Assembly (NCBI GenBank): GCA_039592335.1
Contig: JBDHBX010000013.1
Coordinates: forward strand, 1 to 64,000
Origin: WVYX01 sp039592335
Lineage (GTDB): Bacteria; Gemmatimonadota; Gemmatimonadetes; Gemmatimonadales; GWC2-71-9
Direction of reading: 5' to 3'
DNA: 64,000 bases
Of the stretch, positions 45,970 through 55,333 are shown in pieces. The notes beneath the pieces are model-generated. The model had not been told where the DNA came from, ran no database searches, and saw only the letters and a list, made by a program, of their open reading frames with translations. Made by a program: the position numbers and the translations under genes. How positions within the stretch are numbered: position 1 is the first letter of the stretch; each line of letters opens with the position of its first letter.

Positions 45970-47325
45970 TCAGGTACCCTCATCCCACGACGAGAGATAG
46001 TGCTCCTGCTCATCGGTGAGCTCGTCGATCTGGACCCCCAGCGCCTCCAGCTTGAGCCGCGCGATATCCTTGTCGATCTCGCTAGGCACGCGATGCACCG
46101 CCTTCGAGAACGTACCCGCATGCCTGGCCAGATGTTCGGCCGCCAGCGCCTGGTTGGCGAACGACATGTCCATGACGCTCGCCGGATGGCCTTCCGCGGC
46201 GGCCAGGTTGATCAGGCGGCCCTCGCCGAGCACGTAGAGGCGCTTGCCGTCGAGCAGCCACTCGTCCACGAACTCGCGCACCCGCTTCGGGCCCTCCGCG
46301 ACCTTCGCCAGCGCATCCAGCTCGAGTTCCACGTTGAAGTGGCCGGAGTTCGCGACGATGGCACCATCCTTCATGAGGCGCATGTGCTCGAGACTCACCA
46401 CGTGCGTGTTGCCCGTGAGCGTGACGAACACGTCGCCGCTCCTGGCGGCCTCGGGCATGGGCATCACCCGGTAGCCGTCCATGCGTGCCTCGAGCGCCCT
46501 CAGCGGGTCCACCTCGGTGACGATTACGTCGGCCCCCGCCCCCCGAGCGCGCATCGCGAACCCTCGGCCGCACCAACCGTAGCCACCCACGACCACCGTG
46601 GTGCCGGCCATGAGGATGTTGGTAGCCCGCAGGATGCCATCGAGCGTAGACTGCCCGGTACCGTAGCGGTTGTCGAAGAAGTGCTTGGTCTGCGAATCGT
46701 TCACCGCGATGACGGGGAACTGCAGCACGCCCTCTTCGGCCATGGCCCGCAGCCGGATCACTCCCGTCGTGGTCTCTTCGGTGGAGCCGATCACGTGGGC
46801 CAGCAGCTGCTTTCGCTCATCCGCGCTCAACCCTTCCACCCAGGTGCGCACCGCCGGCTCCAGGTCGTCGAGCCGCTCGAGCGCGATCATGTGCATCGCG
46901 CCCACGAGGTCGGCACCGTCGTCCATGGTGATGTCGGGTCGGTGTGCCAGGCACTCGCGAATGTGCGAGTAGTACGATTCGTGGTCCTCGCCCTTGATGG
47001 CGAACACCTTGATGGCGTGGTCACGGGCGAGGTGGGCCGCGACGTCATCCTGCGTCGACAGCGGATTGGAGGCGCAGAGCGCCACGTCGGCCCCACCGGC
47101 CTTGAGCGTGACCGCCAGGTTGGCGGTCTCAGTGGTGACGTGCAGGCACGCCGAGAGCTTGCGGCCCTCGAGCGGGCGCTCCGTGGCGAACCGCTCGCGG
47201 ATCTGCCGCAGCACCGGCATGAAGCTCTCGGCCCACTCCGTGCGGCGCCGGCCCTCGTCGGCCAGATTGAGGTCCTTGACGTCGTACGAGGCGTCCTTCG
47301 CAGAAGGTGTTTTCACGGAAGTCAT
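45970..47325 (-). CDS. ahcY: S-adenosylhomocysteine hydrolase
   Basis: A 451-residue NAD-dependent enzyme that splits S-adenosylhomocysteine to adenosine and homocysteine. ACLHVTTETANLAVTLKAGGADVALCASNPLSTQDDVAA is the substrate domain, and ETTTGVIRLRAM and NDSQTKHFFDNRYGTGQST are further family blocks. VVGGYGWCGRGFAMRARGAGADVIVTEVDP is the NAD fold. The C-terminal DEQEHYLSSW supplies the residues that reach into the partner NAD site. It directly follows metK (37-bp gap), so SAM making and SAH removal are co-expressed. Confidence 0.96.
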   Translation of the reverse strand: MTSVKTPSAKDASYDVKDLNLADEGRRRTEWAESFMPVLRQIRERFATERPLEGRKLSACLHVTTETANLAVTLKAGGADVALCASNPLSTQDDVAAHLARDHAIKVFAIKGEDHESYYSHIRECLAHRPDITMDDGADLVGAMHMIALERLDDLEPAVRTWVEGLSADERKQLLAHVIGSTEETTTGVIRLRAMAEEGVLQFPVIAVNDSQTKHFFDNRYGTGQSTLDGILRATNILMAGTTVVVGGYGWCGRGFAMRARGAGADVIVTEVDPLRALEARMDGYRVMPMPEAARSGDVFVTLTGNTHVVSLEHMRLMKDGAIVANSGHFNVELELDALAKVAEGPKRVREFVDEWLLDGKRLYVLGEGRLINLAAAEGHPASVMDMSFANQALAAEHLARHAGTFSKAVHRVPSEIDKDIARLKLEALGVQIDELTDEQEHYLSSWDEGT

Positions 47326-47362
47326 ATGTGCGCTGTTGTTGGGGTCAATCCGGGTGTGGGAG

Positions 47363-48550
47363 TTACGCCGCGCTCCGCACGGCGTCCCGCAGCTCGGCGC
47401 TCCGGTTCGGGTCCTCCCAGGTGAACAGCTTGACGCGGCGGCCGAGCACCTCGGCTTCCTCGGGGACGCGCCCAAAGTGGCCGTAGGCCGCCGTGGCGCG
47501 GTAGATCGGGTTCAACAGGTCGAGTGACTGGACGATGCCCTTGGGAGTGAGGTCGAACACGTCGCGCACCGCTTGCTCCAGCGCCTCGTCGGAGACGATT
47601 CCCGTCCCATACGTCTCGACCATCACGGAGACCGGATCGGCCACGCCGATGGCGTAGGCCAGCTGCACCTCGCAGCGCCGCGCCAGCTGCGCCGCGACGA
47701 TGTTCTTGGCCACCCAGCGCGCGGCGTACGACGCCGAGCGATCGACCTTGGAGGGGTCCTTGCCGCTGAAGGCACCACCGCCGTGCCGCGCAGCGCCACC
47801 ATACGTATCCACGATGATCTTGCGCCCCGTGAGCCCCGCATCGCCTTGCGGCCCGCCCACGACGAATCGGCCCGTCGGGTTGATGTAGATCTTGGCAGCG
47901 GAGGACTCCAACGGGTAGCGGTCGAGGACGGGGCTGATGACGCACTCCCTTACCGCCTCCTCCAGCTTGGCCTTCTCGACGTCGGGCGCATGCTGCGTAG
48001 ACACAACCACCGCCCGCACGCCGGTCGGCTTGCCGTCGACGTATTCCACCGCCACCTGGCTCTTCCCGTCGGGACGCAGCCAGTCCAGTTGGCCCTGCCG
48101 GCGGACCACCGCCAACTGCAGCGTGAGCCCGTGCGCCAGCATGATCGGCAGGGGCATGAGCTCGGCGGTCTCGTCGCAGGCGTAGCCGAACATCAGGCCC
48201 TGGTCGCCCGCCCCGCCGGTGTCCACACCCATCGCGATGTCAGGCGATTGCGGATCGAGGGCCGCGAGCACCGCGCAGGTCTTGAAGTCGAAACCGAAGG
48301 AGCCGTCGACGTAGCCGATGGACTCCACCGCTTGGCGCACCACCTCCGGCACGTTCACCTTCACTGTGGTGGTGATCTCGCCCGCCACCACCACCATGCC
48401 CGTGGTAACGAGCGTTTCGCAGGCCACGCGCCCCTTGGGGTCGTCCGCCAGAATCGTGTCGAGAATCGCGTCCGAGATCTGGTCGGCCATCTTGTCAGGA
48501 TGGCCCTCCGTCACCGACTCGGACGAGAAGATACCGCGATGCGTCGTCAT
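47363..48550 (-). CDS. metK: S-adenosylmethionine synthetase
   Basis: A 395-residue enzyme forming SAM from ATP and methionine. Motifs: SSESVTEGHPDKMADQISDAILD, GAGDQGLMFGYACDET, GGPQGDAGLTGRKIIVDTYGG and GGGAFSGKDPSKVDRSASY. All three repeats of the fold are complete. No SAM riboswitch fits in the 29-bp gap after ptsI. Confidence 0.97.
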   Translation of the reverse strand: MTTHRGIFSSESVTEGHPDKMADQISDAILDTILADDPKGRVACETLVTTGMVVVAGEITTTVKVNVPEVVRQAVESIGYVDGSFGFDFKTCAVLAALDPQSPDIAMGVDTGGAGDQGLMFGYACDETAELMPLPIMLAHGLTLQLAVVRRQGQLDWLRPDGKSQVAVEYVDGKPTGVRAVVVSTQHAPDVEKAKLEEAVRECVISPVLDRYPLESSAAKIYINPTGRFVVGGPQGDAGLTGRKIIVDTYGGAARHGGGAFSGKDPSKVDRSASYAARWVAKNIVAAQLARRCEVQLAYAIGVADPVSVMVETYGTGIVSDEALEQAVRDVFDLTPKGIVQSLDLLNPIYRATAAYGHFGRVPEEAEVLGRRVKLFTWEDPNRSAELRDAVRSAA

Positions 48551-48579
48551 CAGGCTCTACCGCTGCGAGGAAAGTTCCG

Positions 48580-50388
48580 TCACGAACGTTGGAAAGTAGC
48601 CGAGCCATTCACCCCGGGCAACCGGCTCGCCTGCAGCAGGTTGAGATCGACGTACTTGGCAAGCTTCGCCTCGAGAGCGGCGTTGACTTCGGCGGTCGTG
48701 GCCGCCTGCAGGGCGCCTTCGGCGGCCGTCTCGGCCCCGCCCACCTCCACCTGGCGTACCAGCCAGCGGGCCAACGGCAGCGCGGGAGGAGAGAGGCTGA
48801 GGACGCGGTAGCCGAGCCCCAACAGCAGGAACGTGGAGATCGGATCCGACGCCATCTCGCCGCAGACGCTGGTCTCGATGCCCGCCGCGTTCCCGGCGTC
48901 CGCCACCAGCTTCAGAAGCTGGACGACGGCCGGGTGATGCGGCGTGAACCGCCCGGCCAGACGGGCGTTGCCGCGGTCGATCGCGAGCGTGTACTGGGTG
49001 AGGTCATTGGTGCCGATGCTCAGGAACTCGACCCGTTCGGCAATTTGGGGTGCCAGTATGGCGGCGGCCGGGGTCTCGATCATCGCACCCACCGGCAACG
49101 TGTCGGCGGCCTCCACGCCTTCCCGCTGGAGCGCCGCTATCTCCGCCCGCACCAACTCCAGCGCTTGATCGACTTCCTCCACCTGCGAGATCATCGGCAG
49201 CATGAGCTTCACGTCGCCGTGCACCCGTGCCCGGAGCAGCGCGCGGATCTGGGTGCGGAAGATCTCGGGATGGTCGAGGCAGACCCGAATGGCCCGCCAG
49301 CCGAGGAACGGGTTGGCCTCGGGCGGGGTCTGGAACGACGCCGGGAACTTGTCGCCGCCCACGTCGTAGCTGCGGATCACCACCGGATGCCCGGCGAACG
49401 TCTTCGCGACGCGACTGAAGAATTCGGCCTCCTCCAGCTCGCCTGGCAGCTCGGTGCGCCCGAGCACCATGAACTCCGTGCGCAGCAGCCCGACTCCCTC
49501 CGCCCCGAACTGCAGCGTGGTCTCCACTTCTTCCGGCAGGTCGACGTTCCCCCGCAACGCCACCGCCACGCCATCCTTGGTGACGGCCGGCTCCCCGACC
49601 GCCTGTTCCATCTCCGCACCGAGCGCACGGCGGTACCCCTCCCACTCCCGCGCTTCCGCGGTCTCCTCCGGGCTGGGATCCAGCACCACGAGCCCGTGGG
49701 CCCCGTCGAGGATCACCTCCATCCCGTCCTCGATCCGCTCCATCCCCTCCACGAGTCCCATGACACAGGGAATCCCGAGGCTCCGGGCGAGAATGGCCGC
49801 GTGCGCCGTGCGGGTGCCCTCCACGCTAGCGAAGCCCGCCACCTGCTCGCGCTCGAGCTGCACCGTGAGCCCTGGCGTGAGCTCGCGGGTGAACACGATG
49901 GCCGGGCGACCGGTGGGATCGTGCAGCGTGGCCGTCACCGACCGTCCCACGAGATGGTTCAGCACCGGCACCTGAATGCCGGCGATGTCGGCCACCCGCT
50001 GGCGCAGCTTGTAGCTGGACGACTGGGACCAGAGCGCGCGCATCTCGAGGGTCTTGAACTCGAACGCCCGCTCGGCACTCAGCTGGTTCTGCTGGATGAG
50101 GGTCTCGACTTCTCCGAGGAAGTCCTGATCTTCGAGCATCATGATTTGTGCGTCGAAGATCTTGGCCTCCTCGGGGCCGGCACGCTGTAGCGTCCGGTCC
50201 CGGAGGTCTTCCATGAGCTCCTGCACCGCGGCGACGGCGGCGTGCAGCCGCCCGATCTCCCGCGCGACCTCGTCGGGCGTCACCACGCGGCGCGTCACCG
50301 TGGGGATCTCCCACAACACGAGCCGCGCCGGTCCGATGGCGATTCCCGGCGAGACGCCGACGCCGCGCAACCAGCGGTGGTTGGTCAT
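48580..50388 (-). CDS. ptsI: PTS enzyme I (phosphoenolpyruvate-protein phosphotransferase)
   Basis: A 602-residue enzyme I that takes phosphate from PEP and passes it to HPr. The active His196 sits in EGTRTAHAAILARSLGIPCVMG; the usual motif is GGxTSHxAI, so Thr-Ala replaces Ser at the position before His. The PEP-binding barrel shows GAEGVGLLRTEFMV, FLSIGTNDLTQYTLA and SVCGEMASDP with the catalytic Cys. ATGA overlap with ptsH. Confidence 0.95.
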   Translation of the reverse strand: MTNHRWLRGVGVSPGIAIGPARLVLWEIPTVTRRVVTPDEVAREIGRLHAAVAAVQELMEDLRDRTLQRAGPEEAKIFDAQIMMLEDQDFLGEVETLIQQNQLSAERAFEFKTLEMRALWSQSSSYKLRQRVADIAGIQVPVLNHLVGRSVTATLHDPTGRPAIVFTRELTPGLTVQLEREQVAGFASVEGTRTAHAAILARSLGIPCVMGLVEGMERIEDGMEVILDGAHGLVVLDPSPEETAEAREWEGYRRALGAEMEQAVGEPAVTKDGVAVALRGNVDLPEEVETTLQFGAEGVGLLRTEFMVLGRTELPGELEEAEFFSRVAKTFAGHPVVIRSYDVGGDKFPASFQTPPEANPFLGWRAIRVCLDHPEIFRTQIRALLRARVHGDVKLMLPMISQVEEVDQALELVRAEIAALQREGVEAADTLPVGAMIETPAAAILAPQIAERVEFLSIGTNDLTQYTLAIDRGNARLAGRFTPHHPAVVQLLKLVADAGNAAGIETSVCGEMASDPISTFLLLGLGYRVLSLSPPALPLARWLVRQVEVGGAETAAEGALQAATTAEVNAALEAKLAKYVDLNLLQASRLPGVNGSATFQRS

Positions 50389-50678
50389 GCTTCGAGTTCT
50401 TCCTCGGTCAAGTAGTCCTCCGTCATGTCACGGCCGAGACACTCCACCAGCGCCTCGACCGCCCATTCGGCATCCTCCCCCTCGGCCCGCACGGTGACCT
50501 GGCTGCCGAACTCCGCGGCGAGCGTCATGACCCCCATGATGCTCTTCCCGTTGACCCACATCCCGTCCTTGCCCACCGAGATCTCCGCCTGGAACTTGCC
50601 CGCCAGCTTCACGAACTCGGCAGCCGGACGGGCGTGTAAGCCCAGCCGGTTCTGGATGGTGGTGGTCTTCTCGACCAC
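50385..50678 (-). CDS. ptsH: Phosphocarrier protein HPr
   Basis: A 97-residue carrier. The start is fixed by function. Beginning at the GTG at 50678 puts the phospho-His in LGLHARPA exactly at residue 15 and the regulatory Ser in NGKSIMGV exactly at residue 46, as in classic HPr. GGGGTGG lies eight bases upstream. His15 relays phosphate from enzyme I to EIIA. Ser46 is the target of the HPr kinase encoded upstream in the same operon. A short acidic tail (MTEDYLTEEELEA) extends past the usual end. Confidence 0.93.
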   Translation of the reverse strand: MVEKTTTIQNRLGLHARPAAEFVKLAGKFQAEISVGKDGMWVNGKSIMGVMTLAAEFGSQVTVRAEGEDAEWAVEALVECLGRDMTEDYLTEEELEA

Positions 50679-51415
50679 TACCACAGCCACCCCACGACCA
50701 GCGCGAGCGCAGCGGCCACGAGTCCAAAGCGGAGCGTCCCGAACGTCGGCACGATCCAGCGCGAGAACACGATCGCCAGCGCGGCGACCAGCCCGATGCT
50801 CAGGCGCGTGCGCACCAGGAAATCCTCGGCCAGCCAGTCCGCGACCACGGGCAGCGCGAAGCCCACCGCCACGGCAGCCAGCGGTCCCACGACTCGGAGC
50901 CCACGCTGGATGCTGCCCGCCGTGAGCTCCTGCGCAATCGCCGGGCCGCTGCGCCATCCGGCGCGCAGCGCCCACCAGCGGATGGCAAGGTGGACCACGT
51001 TGTAAGCCACCAGGAAGCTCACGACACCGGCGAGCGGTGACACCGTGGCCATGACCACGAGCCCCACCCCGACGGCCGCCGGAAGCACGCCCGCCCACAT
51101 GAGTCTGTCGCCCACCGAGCCGAGCGGGCCGATGAGGGCATGCCGCAGACGTCGCACCTGGTCCCCGGGGAGCCCCTGGTGCTCGGCTCGCGCCACCGCG
51201 CCCACCGCCATGCCCCCCATGTACGGATGGGTGTTGAAGAACTGTGTGGCGCGGTGCATCGCCTCCCGGTAACGCGCTCCTTCTCGTCCTCCGGGGAGAT
51301 CCCGCAGCAGCGGTTCGGATGCGTGCGCCATCCCGACCCCGACCATGCGGTCGTAATTCCACGACGCTTGGAGCAGCAGCGTGCGCATCAATGCGCTGGC
51401 GAACCTGGCGTTCAT
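50678..51415 (-). CDS. Mannose-family PTS component IID
   Basis: A 245-residue membrane protein. LLLQASWNYDRMVGVGMAHASEPLL, ATQFFNTHPYMGGMAVGAVARAEHQG and LIGPLGSVGDRLMWAGVLP are signatures of the EIID subunit that forms the sugar channel with IIC. Several membrane segments fill the C-terminal half. GTG of ptsH overlaps its last base; a 4-bp overlap joins it to IIC. Confidence 0.92.
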   Translation of the reverse strand: MNARFASALMRTLLLQASWNYDRMVGVGMAHASEPLLRDLPGGREGARYREAMHRATQFFNTHPYMGGMAVGAVARAEHQGLPGDQVRRLRHALIGPLGSVGDRLMWAGVLPAAVGVGLVVMATVSPLAGVVSFLVAYNVVHLAIRWWALRAGWRSGPAIAQELTAGSIQRGLRVVGPLAAVAVGFALPVVADWLAEDFLVRTRLSIGLVAALAIVFSRWIVPTFGTLRFGLVAAALALVVGWLW

Positions 51416-52080
51416 GTCACGAACACCCAGGCAACACCGGCCAGCACCCCCGCCGCGAACCAGCGCAGGTGCACACCCCGGCCACTGAGACGCATCCCAC
51501 CGGTGGCCCCTGCCCCGAGCGCTGCGCCAATGAGCACCAGCGTGACCAACACGGCGCCTCGTACCGTCACCGGCGGCCAGCGATACACCAGCGCCGCGAT
51601 GCCGAGCCCGAGGGCCGTGACTACCGCCGAGCGCAGGGCGTCGCGCATCAAACCCCGCAGCTGCGTGCCCCGCACGACCGCCGCGTTGCCTGCGTCGAGC
51701 GCGTCACGTCGGTAGCGCACGTCGGCCGTGTTGAGACCTCGCACGGCCCGGATTCCCACCTCTCCCAGATACGCCACGCCAAGGCCGACGCACACGCCCA
51801 CTCCCGTGCCGAGCGCGCCCGGTGCGCCCGCCGCGGTCGCGGCGGCCGCGACCGCTCCCAGCCCATAATCGGGGTAGCGCACGGCGCCCACCGGAAGCAC
51901 GTCCAAGGCAAACAGCTCCAGCACCGCACCGACGGTGGCGCCGCCGATGGGATCGCCGGCGATCGCGCCTGCCACCGTCCCCGCCACCAGCGGCCGGGCG
52001 ATCATCACCTGGCCGACGCTCACGAGATCGAGCCCTACCACCGTTCCCCAGAGGAACAGCCACGCCAAGGTCTCGATCAT
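51412..52080 (-). CDS. Mannose-family PTS component IIC
   Basis: A 222-residue permease with about seven membrane helices. GTVVGLDLVSVGQVMIARPLVAGTVAGAIAGDPIGGATVGAVLELFALDVLPVGAVRYPDYGLG is the EIIC core. It is shorter than enteric ManY (about 266), and the C-terminal helices look compressed. The start at 52080 is the ATG in ATGA overlap with IIB; the frame runs open upstream inside IIB. Confidence 0.9.
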   Translation of the reverse strand: MIETLAWLFLWGTVVGLDLVSVGQVMIARPLVAGTVAGAIAGDPIGGATVGAVLELFALDVLPVGAVRYPDYGLGAVAAAATAAGAPGALGTGVGVCVGLGVAYLGEVGIRAVRGLNTADVRYRRDALDAGNAAVVRGTQLRGLMRDALRSAVVTALGLGIAALVYRWPPVTVRGAVLVTLVLIGAALGAGATGGMRLSGRGVHLRWFAAGVLAGVAWVFVT

Positions 52081-52550
52081 GTAAAGTCCCCCAGCGGCAC
52101 TGCCCTGGCCGTGGGAACGTCTTGCGCCGTGACCTCGACGCCCGCCTCGGACAGCGCGCGCAGTTGCTGCACCTCCTCGTCGGACAGATACACGTACGAC
52201 AGTCGCTGCGACCGCGTGGTACCGTCGTGCACCCCACCCACGTTCACCTTCCGGATGTGCTCCGTGCGGCTGCAGAGCAGCACGATCGTATCCACGTCGC
52301 CCACCAGCAGGATCGTGCGTTGCCGCTCGCCGTTCCACTGCTCCACCAGCTCGACCGCCTCGTCCACCGAGGCAAAGTCAAGCGCCAGCCCGGGAGGCAC
52401 GCTCAGCCGGTACAGCTCACGCTCCCACTCGTTGGCTCTCACCTCGTCGTCCACCAGCACGATGCGCTGCACGCCGAGCGCCTGCACCCACCCCACGACT
52501 ACCTGTCCATGAATCAGGCGGTCGTCCACGCGCACCAACACGATGCTCAT
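52077..52550 (-). CDS. Mannose-family PTS component IIB
   Basis: A 157-residue phosphotransfer protein. VRVDDRLIHGQVVVGWVQALGVQRIVLVDDEV is the canonical opening, with the phospho-His at residue 14. KVNVGGVHDGTTRSQRLSYVYLSDEEVQQL is the second conserved block. It takes phosphate from IIA and hands it to the incoming sugar. ATGA overlaps on both sides. Confidence 0.93.
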   Translation of the reverse strand: MSIVLVRVDDRLIHGQVVVGWVQALGVQRIVLVDDEVRANEWERELYRLSVPPGLALDFASVDEAVELVEQWNGERQRTILLVGDVDTIVLLCSRTEHIRKVNVGGVHDGTTRSQRLSYVYLSDEEVQQLRALSEAGVEVTAQDVPTARAVPLGDFT

Positions 52551-52927
52551 GAGGTGACGGAGCGAATCCCGCGACTCCCCGCAGCCGCCGCGCGCTCCGC
52601 CGCCGCCGCGGGCGAGAGATCGCGGTGATACACGAAGTCGAGGAGCATGGGGAGGTTCACGCCGGCCACCACCGCCACGTCGCCCCGCTCGTGCAGCTCC
52701 TTCAGCACTGCGAGGAAACAGCTCCCGGCCGGCATGTCCACGAACACGACCGCCGCATCGTCGCCGACGGCGGTGGCCACGTTGGCACACAGCGTATCAC
52801 GGCTGGTGCCCAGGTTGCTCAGCGCGACCAGACCATCCTGCTCACCTGTGATGCCCCGCACCGCATCGACGAGCGCCTGTGCAACGCCGGCGTGCGACAC
52901 CACGACGCCCTTGAGCCCCTCACTCAT
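52547..52927 (-). CDS. Mannose-family PTS component IIA
   Basis: A 126-residue protein with the IIA-man fold. GVVVSHAGVAQALVDAV puts the phospho-His at residue 12, and VVFVDMPAGSCFLAVLKEL and VAGVNLPMLLDFVYHRDL follow. In many bacteria outside the enterics, IIA-man with HPr and HPr kinase works mainly as a regulatory branch, but here IIB, IIC and IID are all present, so sugar uptake is possible. It overlaps hprK by 8 bp. Confidence 0.9.
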   Translation of the reverse strand: MSEGLKGVVVSHAGVAQALVDAVRGITGEQDGLVALSNLGTSRDTLCANVATAVGDDAAVVFVDMPAGSCFLAVLKELHERGDVAVVAGVNLPMLLDFVYHRDLSPAAAAERAAAAGSRGIRSVTS

Positions 52928-53888
52928 AATCTTCGGACAGATACTCCCGCAGCTCGGCCTGCTTGGCCATGTGCTGGATGAGTCGGTCGTTGAACTGCTT
53001 GGCGGAGTCGACGCCGCTGTACCGCAGCAGGTGGTTCATGGCCACGACCTCACAGATCACCGTGAGGTTCTTACCCGGGTTCAGGGGGATGACCACGAGT
53101 GGGAGCTCGACGTCGAGCAGATTGGTGGTCTGCCCGGCGAGGCCGGTGCGCTCGAAGTCCCGCTCGGATTCCCAGTCCACGAGCTCAACCACGACCTCGA
53201 TGCGCTTCTGCTGCCGCACCGAGCGCACGCCAAAGAGCGACATGATATCGACGAGACCCACCCCCCGAATCTCCATGTAGCGGTGCGCCAACTCATCGGA
53301 TTTCCCGATCAGCACGTCGCCCCCCCGATGCGTGAGGTGCACGACGTCGTCCGCAACGAGCCGATGCCCACGCTCCACCAAGTCGAGCACGCACTCGCTC
53401 TTGCCGATCCCGCTGCGCCCAATGAAGAGGAGACCGACGCCGTACACATCGGCCAGCGAGGCGTGCAGGGTCGTGCTCGGCGCGAATACCTCGGTGAGGT
53501 AGGGGGAGATCCGCCGATAGAACTCGGCGGTCTTCAGGTCGGTGCGGATGACGGGAATGCCGCGCTCCTTGCCCAGCCGGGTCAGCTCGCGCGGCACCGC
53601 CTGCCCCTTGGTGACGAACACGCAAGGGAGGTCGTACCCCATGAAGATCTCGACCGATTTACGGCGCTCCTCCGGCGAGAGCGAGCGGAGGTACGCGACC
53701 TCCGTCTGCCCCACCGCATAGATCCGCTCGGGCGCGAACCGGGCCGTGAAACCGGCGAACACCAAGCCGGGGCTGGAGACTTCCGGTACCGTGATCTCCC
53801 GGTCGAGCCCCTCTTCGCCGGTGAGGACTTCCAGGCGCAGCGAATCGCCCTTGCGCTCGAGTATGTCCCGTACGGTTAGCTGCGGCAT
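52920..53888 (-). CDS. hprK: HPr kinase/phosphorylase
   Basis: A 322-residue enzyme that phosphorylates HPr on Ser46 and removes that phosphate, linking carbon status to PTS activity. The N-terminal domain (1-130) precedes the Walker A loop GVGLLFIGRSGIGKSECVLDLVERGHRLVADDVV. The HprK signature MEIRGVGLVDIMSLFGVRSVR and the C-terminal NPGKNLTVICEVVAMNHLLR follow. The presence of Ser46 in the co-encoded HPr supports an active pair. Confidence 0.95.
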   Translation of the reverse strand: MPQLTVRDILERKGDSLRLEVLTGEEGLDREITVPEVSSPGLVFAGFTARFAPERIYAVGQTEVAYLRSLSPEERRKSVEIFMGYDLPCVFVTKGQAVPRELTRLGKERGIPVIRTDLKTAEFYRRISPYLTEVFAPSTTLHASLADVYGVGLLFIGRSGIGKSECVLDLVERGHRLVADDVVHLTHRGGDVLIGKSDELAHRYMEIRGVGLVDIMSLFGVRSVRQQKRIEVVVELVDWESERDFERTGLAGQTTNLLDVELPLVVIPLNPGKNLTVICEVVAMNHLLRYSGVDSAKQFNDRLIQHMAKQAELREYLSEDYE

Positions 53889-53891
53889 GCC

Positions 53892-54194
53892 TTAGATCGG
53901 TGATGGGCGACGCACGGGGCGCCGCGGTTCCTTGTCGAGTTGGTTGCGCACCTTCGCCACCGCGCTATCCAGTGCCGTGCGGAAATCGGCGGCCTCGGCT
54001 CTGGCGACCTTCACCTGGCCGCGCGGCAGGTAGAGATGCAGCTCGACCACCTTCTGGCCGTGATCGGCGTCGAACACGACCTCGGCCCGCCGAGGCCGAT
54101 GCGCCGCCTTGGCGACCTTCGCCACCATGGTCTCGGCGCGCTCCTTCAGCTCTTCGGGAATCTCGCAGTGCCGTGCGGTCACGGTCGTGCGCAT
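53892..54194 (-). CDS. hpf: Ribosome hibernation-promoting factor (short form)
   Basis: A 100-residue HPF/RaiA-type protein: MRTTVTARHCEIPEELKERAETMVAKV, then AEVVFDADHGQKVVELHLYLPRGQ and ADFRTALDSAVAKVRNQLDK. It binds the 30S decoding region in starvation and parks ribosomes. The ATG at 54194 gives the standard N-terminus and lies 11 bases after AAGGAG; a GTG at 54206 would overlap the upstream stop. It has no long-form C-terminal dimerisation domain. It lies next to hprK, as hpf does beside ptsN or hprK in many genomes. Confidence 0.88.
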   Translation of the reverse strand: MRTTVTARHCEIPEELKERAETMVAKVAKAAHRPRRAEVVFDADHGQKVVELHLYLPRGQVKVARAEAADFRTALDSAVAKVRNQLDKEPRRPVRRPSPI

Positions 54195-54202
54195 GGGGAT
54201 CG

Positions 54203-55333
54203 TCACTCCTTACGCCCACCACGGGCGTGGTGCACGGTTTCGAGAAGATGTGCCTCCGTCAGCTCCGCAGCGCGGTCCCATGAGAGCCCGGTGGCAAAGC
54301 GCCGCGCCGCCCGCCCCAACGTGTCGACCTGTTCGACGTTCTCGCTCAGGCGCAGCAACGCGGCTGCCAGTGCCTCAGGATCGTCATGTGGTACCAATAT
54401 TCCAGTTTCGCCGTCACGCACGGACTCGCGCAAGCCGGGACTGTTGGAGGCGACGGCTGGGGTCCCACAGGCGGCAGCCTCCACGTTGGAGATGCCCCAG
54501 CCCTCCTTCACCGACGGGAAGACCACCCCCCAGACCTGCCGCAGAAGCTCCCGCTTCCGCTCTTCGCTGACGAAGCCCAGGAACGTCACCCCGTCCGCGA
54601 GACCGAGGCGGGCACGGACGCCCTCCAGCCGCTCGCGATCGTCCCCTCCTCCGGCGATCTCCAACCGCAGATCCGGCCGGCGCTCCCGCGCCAGGGCCGC
54701 CGCTCGGACGGCGGTCTCTACTCCTTTATAACGCTTCAGCCGGCCGACGTACAGAAAGGTGGGGGCGACCGTGCGCCCGACGGCGGGGTCGGGGGTGTAC
54801 CACTCCGCGTCCACGCCAGGGTAGATCACCCGAACGGCCGCACGGTCCACGCCGCGGGCGACCAAGTCGTCCCGCGTGCTGTCGCTGATGGCGTGGAATG
54901 CCGCGCGTCGGTACACCCGCGGGATGAGCTTCTCCGCGAGCCACACGACCGTGGCTACCGGCAGCGATGCCTCACGAAATGCCGTGGTGCCGAACAGGTG
55001 GGGCACGATGGCGTAGAACGGGAGCCGCGTCAGGGTCGGCAGGTACAGGGGGAGTTTGTTGATATCCTCCACAACGACATCGTACTCCGCCTGCCGCAGC
55101 ATCCCGCGCACGGCACCACGCCCCTTGAGCGCGAAGGTGTGCCGCCCCCCGAAGCGGTGGATGTGGAGGCCGTCGATGACGGTCGCGGGTGCCGCGCCCT
55201 CCCAACCGGAGGCGACGAGCGTCACCTCGTGCCCCCGTTCGACGAGGCGGCGGAAGATCTCGAAGAAGTGGATTTCCGCCCCACCGGCCTGTGGGTTCTC
55301 CAGATCGAGCCAATTGGCCGCGAGGATCTTCAC
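54203..55333 (-). CDS. GT4-family glycosyltransferase
   Basis: A 376-residue GT-B enzyme. The N-terminal Rossmann half begins MKILAANWLDLENPQAGGAEIHFFEIFRRLVERGHEV. The C-terminal half has FLYVGRLKRYKGVETAVRAA and the EX7E motif in VKEGWGISNVEAAACGTPAVAS. It would transfer a sugar from a nucleotide donor to an envelope glycolipid or polysaccharide. Donor and acceptor are unknown. It overlaps nusB by 4 bp and is not in a visible polysaccharide cluster. Confidence 0.88.
   Translation of the reverse strand: MKILAANWLDLENPQAGGAEIHFFEIFRRLVERGHEVTLVASGWEGAAPATVIDGLHIHRFGGRHTFALKGRGAVRGMLRQAEYDVVVEDINKLPLYLPTLTRLPFYAIVPHLFGTTAFREASLPVATVVWLAEKLIPRVYRRAAFHAISDSTRDDLVARGVDRAAVRVIYPGVDAEWYTPDPAVGRTVAPTFLYVGRLKRYKGVETAVRAAALARERRPDLRLEIAGGGDDRERLEGVRARLGLADGVTFLGFVSEERKRELLRQVWGVVFPSVKEGWGISNVEAAACGTPAVASNSPGLRESVRDGETGILVPHDDPEALAAALLRLSENVEQVDTLGRAARRFATGLSWDRAAELTEAHLLETVHHARGGRKE

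Noticed and set aside
47326..47362. SAH or SAM riboswitch near ahcY and metK
   Set aside because: The gaps (37 and 29 bp) are too short for any known class.
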